Source of the DNA: Planctomycetaceae bacterium
GTDB taxonomy: Bacteria; Planctomycetota; Planctomycetia; Pirellulales; Thermoguttaceae
Assembly (NCBI GenBank): GCA_031259095.1
Contig: JAIRLW010000208.1
Span: forward strand, 1 to 5,317
Length of the DNA stretch: 5,317 bases
Direction: 5' to 3'
Under the pieces are notes generated by a model. It did not search any database. It worked only from the letters and a program-made list of their open reading frames with translations, and had not been told where the DNA came from. Positions within the stretch are counted from its first letter, which is position 1, and every line of letters starts with the position of its first letter. Shown here piece after piece: positions 1 to 4,262 of this stretch. Both the position numbers and the translations under genes were made by a program.

Positions 1-11
1 TACGTGGTTAC

Positions 12-92
12 ATGCCGCGAAAAGACGGCGAATTGATCGCTTGGGCAAAAACAATCTTTCGTAATCTATTACAATATCGGAAGACTGATTGA
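12..92 (+). pseudogene. Short reading frame at the left edge, probable remnant of a hypothetical gene
   Basis: The frame is open to the left edge, has an ATG at 12-14 and stops at TGA 90-92, giving 26 residues from the ATG (MPRKDGELIAWAKTIF and so on). The opening resembles the N-terminus of a family of hypothetical proteins I associate with planctomycetes (MPRxDxEFxxWxxN type), which are normally much longer; this is a memory-based resemblance, not a search result. If the ATG is the true start, the gene was cut short by the stop. If not, this is simply the C-terminus of a protein beginning outside the window. No continuation in another frame is recognisable after 92. The terminator-like hairpin at 202-222 could serve this unit. 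Confidence 0.3.
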
Positions 93-201
93 CACTAATC
101 TGGTGTGACAACCCCCTAACAAACCCCTCGTTGTCAGGTTTTGTTCACGGTCCCGTTCACTGACACAGGTTCACTTCCTGACACCTCCCTACCAAAAACG
201 C

Positions 202-222
202 CCTGTTTTTAACAGGTTTTTT
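202..222 (+). terminator. Probable intrinsic terminator
   Basis: CCTGTT (202-207), a TTT loop, AACAGG (211-216), then six T (217-222). AAAAA at 194-198 on the 5' side could make it work in both directions. The stem is only 6 bp with about half A-T pairs, so it may be weak. It lies 110 bp after the stop of the left-edge reading frame. Confidence 0.5.
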
Positions 223-338
223 AACATAGTTTTTTACAAGTAAGGAAACATAGAAAAGGGAAAACCGCCCAAAGTGTTTTACACAAAACTAGAAGTAGTA
301 AAGACTTACAAAACAAGCGGTTTGCCAAATCACTCGTG

Positions 339-359
339 CAATTGGCAATGAACAATGAA
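339..359 (+). repeat. Heptamer tandem repeat (CAATGAA type), three units
   Basis: The units are CAATTGG (339-345), CAATGAA (346-352) and CAATGAA (353-359), followed by an A-run. A second heptamer array with a different unit occurs at 3515-3545. Short tandemly repeated heptamers are known as intergenic elements in some bacteria, classically the STRR repeats of cyanobacteria. Function is unknown; three units is a small sample. Confidence 0.5.
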
Positions 360-377
360 AAAAACAACCACCACGCG

Positions 378-400
378 CCGTCTGGTCGCCTACCTGACGG
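378..400 (+). repeat. Hairpin containing a TCGCCTACCT word shared with 4254-4263
   Basis: CCGTC (378-382) pairs with GACGG (396-400). After one T-T mismatch, GGT (384-386) pairs with ACC (392-394) around a 5-nt loop. There is no T-run, so it is not a standard terminator. The 10-mer TCGCCTACCT (386-395) recurs in the right arm of the palindrome at 4241-4262. Both copies are preceded by CTGG, as if this copy had lost the left arm. It may be a degenerate member of a dispersed palindromic repeat. Confidence 0.4.
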
Positions 401-438
401 TTATTTGAGGGGGGATTGCTTTTTGATACTAGTTGTAT

Positions 439-469
439 AAAATTGCAAGATAAATTGTTTAAAATTGCA
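439..469 (+). promoter_or_regulatory. Phased AAATTG boxes, candidate regulator or architectural site
   Basis: AAAATTGCA occurs exactly at 439-447 and 461-469, 22 bp apart, with another AAATTG at 452-457 between them. The three AAATTG cores start at 440, 452 and 462, close to one helical turn apart, so they would face one side of the DNA. The region is very AT-rich, so chance is a real alternative. It lies about 250 bp upstream of the PEP-CTERM gene. Confidence 0.25.
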
Positions 470-588
470 TAAAAGTATTATTTTTATTTGAGTTAAAGTT
501 TGGCGTCGAAATTGTTGTTGGGCGATTTGTTTTACTTAAAGCCTTATTTTTAAACGACTTAAAAAATAGTCAAAAAAAATTGGCGCTT

Positions 589-604
589 TGGCATGAATTT
601 TGAA
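589..604 (+). promoter_or_regulatory. Sigma-54-like promoter, imperfect -12 element
   Basis: TGGCATGAATTTTGAA matches much of the sigma-54 consensus TGGCACG-N4-TTGCW. The GG is at 590-591, but the dinucleotide ten bases later is GA (602-603) instead of the nearly invariant GC. Initiation would fall near 614-616 and give a leader of about 105 nt. Some PEP-CTERM genes in proteobacteria are known to depend on RpoN with the PrsK/PrsR system, which makes the match worth recording; whether this organism does so is inference. I found no good sigma-70 pair nearby. Confidence 0.25.
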
Positions 605-616
605 TTTATTATCATC

Positions 617-689
617 GTCGCAACGGTGCGACATGTTTTCAACAAGTACAGTTGCTTAGGCAACAAAACAATTCTCACAACAGGTGAGA
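617..689 (+). promoter_or_regulatory. Leader with three consecutive perfect hairpins
   Basis: Stem-loop 1 is GTCGCA (617-622), loop ACGG, TGCGAC (627-632). Stem-loop 2 is GTTGC (651-655), loop TTAG, GCAAC (660-664). Stem-loop 3 is TCTCAC (673-678), loop AACAG, GTGAGA (684-689). None is followed by a T-run. They end 17 nt before the ribosome binding site of the gene at 720, so they could stabilise the transcript or tune translation. I recognise no riboswitch class. Confidence 0.4.
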
Positions 690-706
690 GAAAGAGATAA
701 AGAGAT

Positions 707-711
707 AAGGA
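707..711 (+). promoter_or_regulatory. Ribosome binding site that fixes the start at 720
   Basis: AAGGA sits 8 nt upstream of ATG 720-722. The frame extends upstream to a GTG at 684, but that start would lie inside stem-loop 3 and add a charged stretch (RERDKEIR) before an otherwise standard signal peptide. The ATG at 720 is therefore preferred. Confidence 0.7.
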
Positions 712-719
712 TCATTAAC

Positions 720-1823
720 ATGAAAACGAAACTTTTTACAGTTCTATCGGTGATGTGTGTTTTGGCATTTGTTAATGCCGCGAAAGCCGATATCGATCTT
801 GGAACGGGAACAGGGAATTGGGGAACAGCTTTCTCGGATATTCACGAGGAAGCCTACTATTACAAAGCTACTGGTGTAGGAACACTCGACTCCAAAAATC
901 CAAACTGGGTAAAGGCGGGTAGTCTCAGGCATCCCAACACACTCGATACTCGCGATACGTGGGACCTCCGGCTTTCGTTACTAGAAAGTTACCTGAGTAA
1001 TACGTTAGGTGCAAATCAAATAGACGCCACATCGTCCGATGCTTCGAATTCAAAAACTAACTACGGCTTGCTCTCAAACTCGCACCACAAGCTTAAGGAT
1101 CTAGATAGCGACGTTTCAAAAAATACTTACAAAAGTATTTATGGCAGAAAAGCAGTGGAGTATGCTTCCAATACTGCGGCAGTAACAAACGCATGGAGTC
1201 CGTTGTTACGCGATGGTACGGGAACTGTCCTTAGTGTTAATACTTCCCCTACCAACGATTCTTCTGATCACAATTGGATATACAATGCTGCTACGGACAC
1301 GATGACCGTCCAAAAGAAAACGATTACAAATGGTGCAGGCGACCATAATACAGGGCTTTATGCTTTTGTCAATGGTTTTAACTACACCGATGGAAGTGAA
1401 CTTTCCTATATTGACGGTTGGTTTTCCGTGTTAGGTGAATTTGTCGGTATCTATATCAATGGATTTGCTCTCATTGGTACGGAGTATTTAACGCTGAGCG
1501 CAGATCAATTAAATTCGGAATGGTTTAGTAGTTACGATGTTGGTATTGACTTAGCCGCCCTTTATGCAAATGGTATTGTGCAAGACGGTAACAATAATAT
1601 CGAGTTCATCGTGGATGCCGTTCCCCTTGATTACTACGCCAACAAATCCGTTGCTTCAGGTATCAATGAATACGATGATGGTGCGATTGCTTTTGCGGCT
1701 GGTCTTTCGCAAACTACTGCCCCTAACTCACAAACTCCCGAACCGGCAACATTGTTGATTTTTGGAATTGGTCTCGTAGGACTTGGTCTGAGAAGGCAAT
1801 TGATGAGCAAAAAATCAGCATAA
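720..1823 (+). CDS. PEP-CTERM sorting domain-containing exported protein
   Basis: A 367-residue secreted protein. Residues 1-23 form a signal peptide (MKTK, hydrophobic core, likely cleavage after AKA). The C-terminus carries the PEP-CTERM signal: PEP at residues 340-342, a hydrophobic segment at about 344-357 with Gly-rich FGIGLVGLGL, then RR (358-359) and a short basic tail. In characterised systems this signal is processed by an exosortase, releasing or anchoring the protein at the surface, often with exopolysaccharide. No exosortase is in the window. The middle (about 24-335) is acidic, rich in Asn, Asp, Ser and Tyr and free of cysteine, as in surface beta-sandwich proteins. The stretch near residues 230-310 (FNYTDGSELSYIDGWFSVLG, later NNIEFIVDAVPLDYY) looks like a folded domain, but I cannot name its family. 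It appears monocistronic, between a structured leader and a strong terminator. The class call is firm; the molecular role is unknown. Confidence 0.9.
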   Translation: MKTKLFTVLSVMCVLAFVNAAKADIDLGTGTGNWGTAFSDIHEEAYYYKATGVGTLDSKNPNWVKAGSLRHPNTLDTRDTWDLRLSLLESYLSNTLGANQIDATSSDASNSKTNYGLLSNSHHKLKDLDSDVSKNTYKSIYGRKAVEYASNTAAVTNAWSPLLRDGTGTVLSVNTSPTNDSSDHNWIYNAATDTMTVQKKTITNGAGDHNTGLYAFVNGFNYTDGSELSYIDGWFSVLGEFVGIYINGFALIGTEYLTLSADQLNSEWFSSYDVGIDLAALYANGIVQDGNNNIEFIVDAVPLDYYANKSVASGINEYDDGAIAFAAGLSQTTAPNSQTPEPATLLIFGIGLVGLGLRRQLMSKKSA

Positions 1824-1888
1824 CGTTTGACCACTTTGGGCGACAAACGCTATTCCAAAAAAAGAAAATTGAAACGTTATTAAATAAG

Positions 1889-1925
1889 GAGTTCGGAATA
1901 AGTTCATCTTTTCCGAACTCTTTTT
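1889..1925 (+). terminator. Strong intrinsic terminator of the PEP-CTERM gene
   Basis: A perfect 10-bp stem GAGTTCGGAA (1889-1898) / TTCCGAACTC (1911-1920) with a 12-nt loop, followed by TTTTT (1921-1925). The A's at 1886-1887 can pair with the T-run. It lies 65 bp after the stop codon. Confidence 0.85.
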
Positions 1926-1930
1926 GTAGG

Positions 1931-2034
1931 TATACCGTTTTCCTTTTAAAAACCTGTTTTATGCTTTCGTTTAACTCCGCAATTTAAGGTGTTTTTACAT
2001 TTCAAAAACCGGTTTTTAAAGTGAAAACGGTATA
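1931..2034. repeat. 104-bp imperfect inverted repeat, MITE-like or long hairpin
   Basis: The left arm 1931-1954 (starts TATACCGTTTTC) and right arm 2011-2034 (ends GAAAACGGTATA) are 24 bp each. They are inverted copies with 22 of 24 positions matching, separated by 56 bp. The only mismatches are two adjacent bases in the middle of the arms. The right arm also overlaps a 14-bp perfect palindrome, AAAAACCGGTTTTT (2004-2017). Both ends begin or end in TATA, reminiscent of TA-flanked miniature elements, but I see no transposase or clear target duplication. The element starts 5 bp after the terminator T-run, and its right end forms part of the tandem TATAAT boxes. Confidence 0.6.
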
Positions 2035-2044
2035 ATGGTATAAT
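2029..2044 (+). promoter_or_regulatory. Tandem GGTATAAT boxes, candidate double -10 promoter element
   Basis: GGTATAAT occurs twice back to back (2029-2036 and 2037-2044), each holding a perfect sigma-70 -10 hexamer TATAAT (2031-2036 and 2039-2044). No good TTGACA-like -35 lies 16-18 bp upstream, so activity would need an activator or another sigma factor. If used, it would give nrdG-plsC a leader of about 165 nt. It overlaps the right arm of the inverted repeat. Confidence 0.4.
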
Positions 2045-2065
2045 AGAACAGTTGAGTATTTTTTT

Positions 2066-2179
2066 GGAGGTAAGGGCAACATCATCAATATCTTGCCGCC
2101 CTTTCAGGGCATGATGAAAAATATTTTTTATCGTTACGAAAACATCTTTAAAAATAGACCGTTACTTCTTGATTGTTGA
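2066..2179 (+). promoter_or_regulatory. Structured leader with an orphan Shine-Dalgarno and a possible 22-codon leader peptide
   Basis: GGAGG at 2066-2070 is a strong ribosome-binding sequence with no ATG at normal distance. GCCCT (2098-2102) / AGGGC (2106-2110) form a tight hairpin, extended by CATCAT (2080-2085) / ATGATG (2111-2116) across a 12-nt bulge. The alternative pairing GGCAA (2075-2079) / TTGCC (2093-2097) cannot form together with the CATCAT/ATGATG stem, so two folds compete. The sequestered ATG at 2111 opens a 22-codon frame ending at TGA 2177-2179, just before nrdG. It may be a leader region or a decayed repeat; no known riboswitch is recognised. Confidence 0.3.
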
Positions 2180-2202
2180 CCTATCCCCCAAAAATGTAAA
2201 AT
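2176..2202 (+). promoter_or_regulatory. Possible sigma-70 promoter close to nrdG
   Basis: TTGACC (2176-2181), a 15-bp spacer, then TAAAAT (2197-2202), each one mismatch from consensus; the spacer is shorter than the ideal 17. Transcription would start near 2209, only about 8 nt before ATG 2217. That would make the 2217 start nearly leaderless, or favour ATG 2247 as the start. Confidence 0.3.
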
Positions 2203-2216
2203 AAACAGCCTGAATC

Positions 2217-2780
2217 ATGATAAAAAATTTTGTTCACCGCGAAAAAATGAGTGACGACAAACAAACGGATCATCATACCCCAATACGTGTTTCCGGTTTT
2301 GCGAAAGAGTCTGTCGTGGACGGACCCGGAATTCGGTTTGTTATTTTCGCGCAAGGTTGTCAACGTGCTTGTCCTGAGTGTCATAATCCGCAAACTCATG
2401 ATTTGCAAGGCGGAATGGAAGTTACGATTGATGAGATTCTGGAAATGATTGATTCCAATCCCTTGCTGGACGGTGTAACCTTTAGCGGCGGCGAACCGTT
2501 TCTGCAAGCAAAAGCCTTCGCAAAACTCGCAACGCATTGCCGAAACAGAAATTTGTCCGTCGTCGTTTATACCGGTTTTTATTATGAGGAAATACTCGCC
2601 GATTCTGATAATCAGGATTGGCAAGAATTATTGAAACAAACAAACGTACTGATTGACGGTCCGTTTGAACGTGAAAAAAGAACAGCAGAAATCGCGTTTC
2701 GCGGGTCGTCCAACCAACGGATTTTGCACCTCCCAGTTGGCGGCGGGATTGCCGCCGCCTCCGATAAAGGAAATTCGTAA
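2217..2780 (+). CDS. nrdG: Anaerobic ribonucleoside-triphosphate reductase activating protein-like radical SAM enzyme
   Basis: A 187-residue cytoplasmic radical-SAM activase. NrdG uses a [4Fe-4S] cluster and S-adenosylmethionine to create the glycyl radical on NrdD, which makes dNTPs without oxygen. Visible features are KESVVDGPGIRFVIFAQGC at 30-48 (DGPGIR is typical of glycyl-radical activases), the cluster motif C48-x3-C52-x2-C55 followed by HNP, SGGEP at 90-94 (SAM binding), LIDGPFE at 145-151, and FRGSSNQRI at 161-169, which matches the usual NrdG C-terminal signature. There is no ferredoxin-like insert, so it is the short NrdG form, not a PflA. The last 18 residues (LHLPVGGGIAAASDKGNS) extend past the usual end. 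Neither ATG 2217 nor in-frame ATG 2247 has a clear ribosome binding site; conserved sequence begins near residue 22, so the start is uncertain. No nrdD is in view. plsC follows after 49 bp on the same strand. Activation of another glycyl-radical enzyme cannot be excluded. Confidence 0.85.
   Translation: MIKNFVHREKMSDDKQTDHHTPIRVSGFAKESVVDGPGIRFVIFAQGCQRACPECHNPQTHDLQGGMEVTIDEILEMIDSNPLLDGVTFSGGEPFLQAKAFAKLATHCRNRNLSVVVYTGFYYEEILADSDNQDWQELLKQTNVLIDGPFEREKRTAEIAFRGSSNQRILHLPVGGGIAAASDKGNS
2739..2756 (+). other. GC-rich hairpin inside the 3' end of nrdG
   Basis: GGCGGC (2739-2744) and GCCGCC (2751-2756) form a perfect 6-bp stem around a 6-nt loop in the codons for the unusual C-terminal extension. 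No T-run follows, so it is not an intrinsic terminator. It may be a stability or processing element between nrdG and plsC, or simply the coding consequence of a Gly/Ala run. Confidence 0.3.
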
Positions 2781-2829
2781 CAACTCGCCGCAATGATTTT
2801 ATCAAGTTTTTAGAAATTCTTAAATTCTT

Positions 2830-3513
2830 ATGGAAAACACAAACGCCCAACCACAACGCCCCGTATCAATCCGTAACATTTCCCGGCAAAAACGATTATT
2901 CTATTATTTAATCCGAATACCGGTTAATCTTTTTTTTATGATTTTTTATGGCGTTCGATTTTATGGGCGAAACAATATGCCGGAAGAAGGAGGAGTTGTT
3001 GTTATTTCGAATCATCAGTCGCACTTCGATCCGCCGCTGATTGCCGCCGGACTACGCCGCCGACTCAACTTTTTAGCACGAAAATCCTTGTTCCGGTTCA
3101 AACTGTTTGCACAGTTGATCGATCTGCTCGACGCTATTCCATTAGATAAAGAAGGAATCGGTTTTGAAGGTATCAAAGAATCGCTCAAACGATTGCGCGG
3201 CGGCGAAATGGTTTTGGTGTTTCCAGAAGGAGAACGAACATGGAATGGTGAAATCGCTCCGTTTTTACAAGGTTCGCTCGTGCTTGCCCAACGAAGTAAA
3301 GCAACAATCTTACCGGTTGCGATTAACGGGTGTTACGACGCATGGGCTCGCACAAAAAAATTTCCGCGCCTTTGGGGAAAAATTCGCGTCATTTATGGTA
3401 AACCAATTCCTTACTCCGAATTTAAAGAAATGAACGAAGAAGAACTACGACAACTCCTCGAAGCAAAAATCGCCGAACTCTTTCAAACATTGAAAAACAA
3501 AAAACAGTTTTAA
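2830..3513 (+). CDS. plsC: 1-acyl-sn-glycerol-3-phosphate acyltransferase (PlsC/LPLAT family)
   Basis: A 227-residue membrane-associated acyltransferase. It probably transfers an acyl chain to lysophosphatidic acid, giving phosphatidic acid, the precursor of phospholipids. The family's four blocks are present in order: NHQSHFD at 61-67 (catalytic H62-x4-D67), block II around FLARKSLFRFKLF (81-93), FPEGERTW at 131-138 (block III, glycerophosphate binding), and ILPVAING at 160-167 (block IV). A hydrophobic segment at about 27-42 (IRIPVNLFFMIFYGV) is the likely membrane contact. Length is typical for the short bacterial form. ATG 2830 is the first start in frame, but it has no recognisable ribosome binding site, which fits translation coupled to or following nrdG. 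The 49-bp gap on the same strand suggests an operon. The C-terminus is strongly charged. Substrate preference cannot be read from sequence; lyso-ornithine-lipid or other LPLAT activities are possible. The gene symbol is assigned by family. Confidence 0.88.
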   Translation: MENTNAQPQRPVSIRNISRQKRLFYYLIRIPVNLFFMIFYGVRFYGRNNMPEEGGVVVISNHQSHFDPPLIAAGLRRRLNFLARKSLFRFKLFAQLIDLLDAIPLDKEGIGFEGIKESLKRLRGGEMVLVFPEGERTWNGEIAPFLQGSLVLAQRSKATILPVAINGCYDAWARTKKFPRLWGKIRVIYGKPIPYSEFKEMNEEELRQLLEAKIAELFQTLKNKKQF

Positions 3514-3567
3514 GAGTGGAGAGTTGATAGTGGAAAGTGGAGAGTAAAAAAAATATGTTCTTAAAAC
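3507..3567. repeat. Inverted repeat enclosing the heptamer array at the 3' end of plsC
   Basis: GTTTTAAGA (3507-3515, overlapping the plsC stop codon) and TCTTAAAAC (3559-3567) are perfect 9-bp inverted copies. The 43 bases between them hold most of the heptamer array and an A-run. The right arm ends exactly where the nonamer array begins. In the transcript it would close a stem just after the stop codon, but no T-run follows it. Confidence 0.45.
3515..3545 (+). repeat. Heptamer tandem repeat (AGTGGAR type), four units
   Basis: Successive heptamers are AGTGGAG (3515-3521), AGTTGAT (3522-3528), AGTGGAA (3529-3535) and AGTGGAG (3536-3542), then AGT and an A-run. This is a degenerate purine-rich tandem array starting just after the plsC stop codon. 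Such arrays probably arise by slippage and are usually dispersed in a genome; no function can be inferred here. Confidence 0.65.
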
Positions 3568-3603
3568 GTCCCCAATGTCCCTCTCGCCCCAAATGTCCCT
3601 AAA
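3568..3603 (-). repeat. Nonamer tandem repeat array, left of the cupin gene
   Basis: The plus-strand units are GTCCCCAAT (3568-3576), GTCCCTCTC (3577-3585), GCCCCAAAT (3586-3594) and GTCCCTAAA (3595-3603). Read on the minus strand they are GGGACATTT-like nonamers. The array lies between the convergent plsC and cupin genes, ending 8 bp from the cupin stop codon. A related array in the opposite orientation is at 4190-4216. Confidence 0.6.
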
Positions 3604-3606
3604 ATT
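3594..3606 (+). repeat. 13-bp direct repeat, left copy (pairs with 4160-4172)
   Basis: TGTCCCTAAAATT occurs identically at 3594-3606 and 4160-4172, flanking the cupin gene on both sides (8 to 14 bp outside its ends). The left copy overlaps the nonamer array. It could be a short recombination footprint or chance sharing between related repeats. Confidence 0.45.
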
Positions 3607-3611
3607 TCCAG

Positions 3612-4148
3612 TCAATCACGGATTTTCTGAACTGCTTTATCGGGAACGATTTGTGTTCCTGAAGGACCAATGGCGGTTGTTTGAATCAGGACATCGCTGT
3701 CTTTCGCCCACGTAAAATGCGGAATGCCGGCTGGTTCGGTTAAAAAACTTCCCGGCGGAAGCGGAACAAGTTTTTGAACGTCAAATTCTTCGCCAACGCC
3801 ATAATAATAAGTTCCCGAAAGAACCACCACCGTCCGCGAATCGGTGTGACGATGCGGAATAATCTGTTTTCCTTTCGGAATCAACGTCCTTGTAACATAA
3901 AGCCCTTCCGTTTTCGGATCGCCCAGCAAAATAACTGTTCGCGGAACCGTATTCGGATTATTTTGCTGTTGCGGCGGGAAATGGATTTCTTCGGGACTGA
4001 GAAACAAAATCGGCATCGACGATTGAGCGACGGTCGGCGATTTCTCTTGTTGTAATTTCGGCGGCGGTATTGGACGGGTTCGTTGCCCCGCAAAGAGAAC
4101 CACGCAAACAATTGATAAAACAACAGAATAAAAAAATTTTCGTTTCAT
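3612..4148 (-). CDS. Exported cupin-domain protein
   Basis: A 178-residue protein with an N-terminal export or anchor signal (MKRK followed by hydrophobic residues 5-20), a Pro/Gln-rich linker (about 22-65) and a single cupin barrel (about 66-170). Cupin motif 1 is seen as G93-x5-H99-x-H101, then G112 (IIPHRHTDSRTVVVLSGTYY); the usual Glu is replaced by Arg (R105). Motif 2 is G133-x5-P139-x-G141-x2-H144 (EPAGIPHFTW), with Ala where Asn is common. Three His remain as metal ligands, so metal binding is plausible. The pattern HxH...VLSGT...GEEFD...PAGIPHF resembles small secreted cupins of unknown substrate; loss of the Glu is seen in some of these. No lipobox is evident around C15. The gene converges on plsC and is isolated, bracketed by nonamer repeats, with no clear ribosome binding site upstream. 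Fold is confident; function is unknown. Confidence 0.82.
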   Translation of the reverse strand: MKRKFFYSVVLSIVCVVLFAGQRTRPIPPPKLQQEKSPTVAQSSMPILFLSPEEIHFPPQQQNNPNTVPRTVILLGDPKTEGLYVTRTLIPKGKQIIPHRHTDSRTVVVLSGTYYYGVGEEFDVQKLVPLPPGSFLTEPAGIPHFTWAKDSDVLIQTTAIGPSGTQIVPDKAVQKIRD

Positions 4149-4159
4149 AATTTTAGATT

Positions 4160-4172
4160 TGTCCCTAAAATT
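4160..4172 (+). repeat. 13-bp direct repeat, right copy (pairs with 3594-3606)
   Basis: TGTCCCTAAAATT, identical to the copy at 3594-3606, sits 11 bp upstream of the cupin start codon. If it is part of the cupin 5' leader, its reverse complement contains AGGGA, too far from the start to be a normal ribosome binding site. Confidence 0.45.
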
Positions 4173-4189
4173 GAGGCTAAAGGACGATA

Positions 4190-4216
4190 GGGACTAATGA
4201 GACAAATGGGGTCAAT
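4190..4216 (+). repeat. Nonamer tandem repeat array, right of the cupin gene
   Basis: The units are GGGACTAAT (4190-4198), GAGACAAAT (4199-4207) and GGGGTCAAT (4208-4216). Consensus is roughly GGGACAAAT, related to the minus-strand reading of the array at 3568-3603. The two arrays are in opposite orientation around the cupin gene. Confidence 0.5.
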
Positions 4217-4240
4217 GAGTTTTAAATTAAATTGGGTTCT

Positions 4241-4262
4241 GGTAGGCGACGTTTCGCCTACC
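4241..4262. repeat. Perfect palindrome with 9-bp arms, probable dispersed repeat
   Basis: GGTAGGCGA (4241-4249), a CGTT loop, TCGCCTACC (4254-4262). It is stable as a hairpin but has no T-run, so it is not a classic terminator. A partial copy (TCGCCTACCT) is at 386-395. It lies about 95 bp upstream of the cupin start on its own strand, so a regulatory site is an alternative to a REP-like repeat. Confidence 0.55.

Larger units (their letters stand above)
93..588. other. Long noncoding spacer, repeat-rich
   Basis: No convincing coding frame is present. The left part (90-185) carries a cluster of TGACAC/GTTCAC words: TGACAC at 90, 161 and 180, and GTTCAC at 143, 155 and 169. TGTCAGG (132-138) and CCTGACA (177-183) are inverted. 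Arms AAACCGC (262-268) and GCGGTTT (317-323) form a further loose inverted repeat. From about 420 the sequence becomes very AT-rich, as expected of the promoter region of the gene at 720. The terminator, heptamer array, hairpin and phased boxes in this stretch are listed separately. Confidence 0.6.

Noticed and set aside
684..719. Upstream GTG extension of the PEP-CTERM gene
   Set aside because: The GTG is inside a hairpin stem, adds a charged stretch before a normal signal peptide, and has a worse ribosome binding site than ATG 720.
2185..2195. CCCCCAAAAAT shared with 4309-4319
   Set aside because: An 11-mer of two homopolymer runs; the surrounding bases do not align, so chance is the simpler explanation.
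2181..2856. Minus-strand frames overlapping nrdG and the start of plsC
   Set aside because: They are antisense to genes with clear catalytic motifs and encode no recognisable domains.
3612..4148. Cupin protein as a lipoprotein
   Set aside because: C15 is preceded by S-I-V, not by a lipobox with Gly, Ala or Ser at -1, and it lies within the hydrophobic core.
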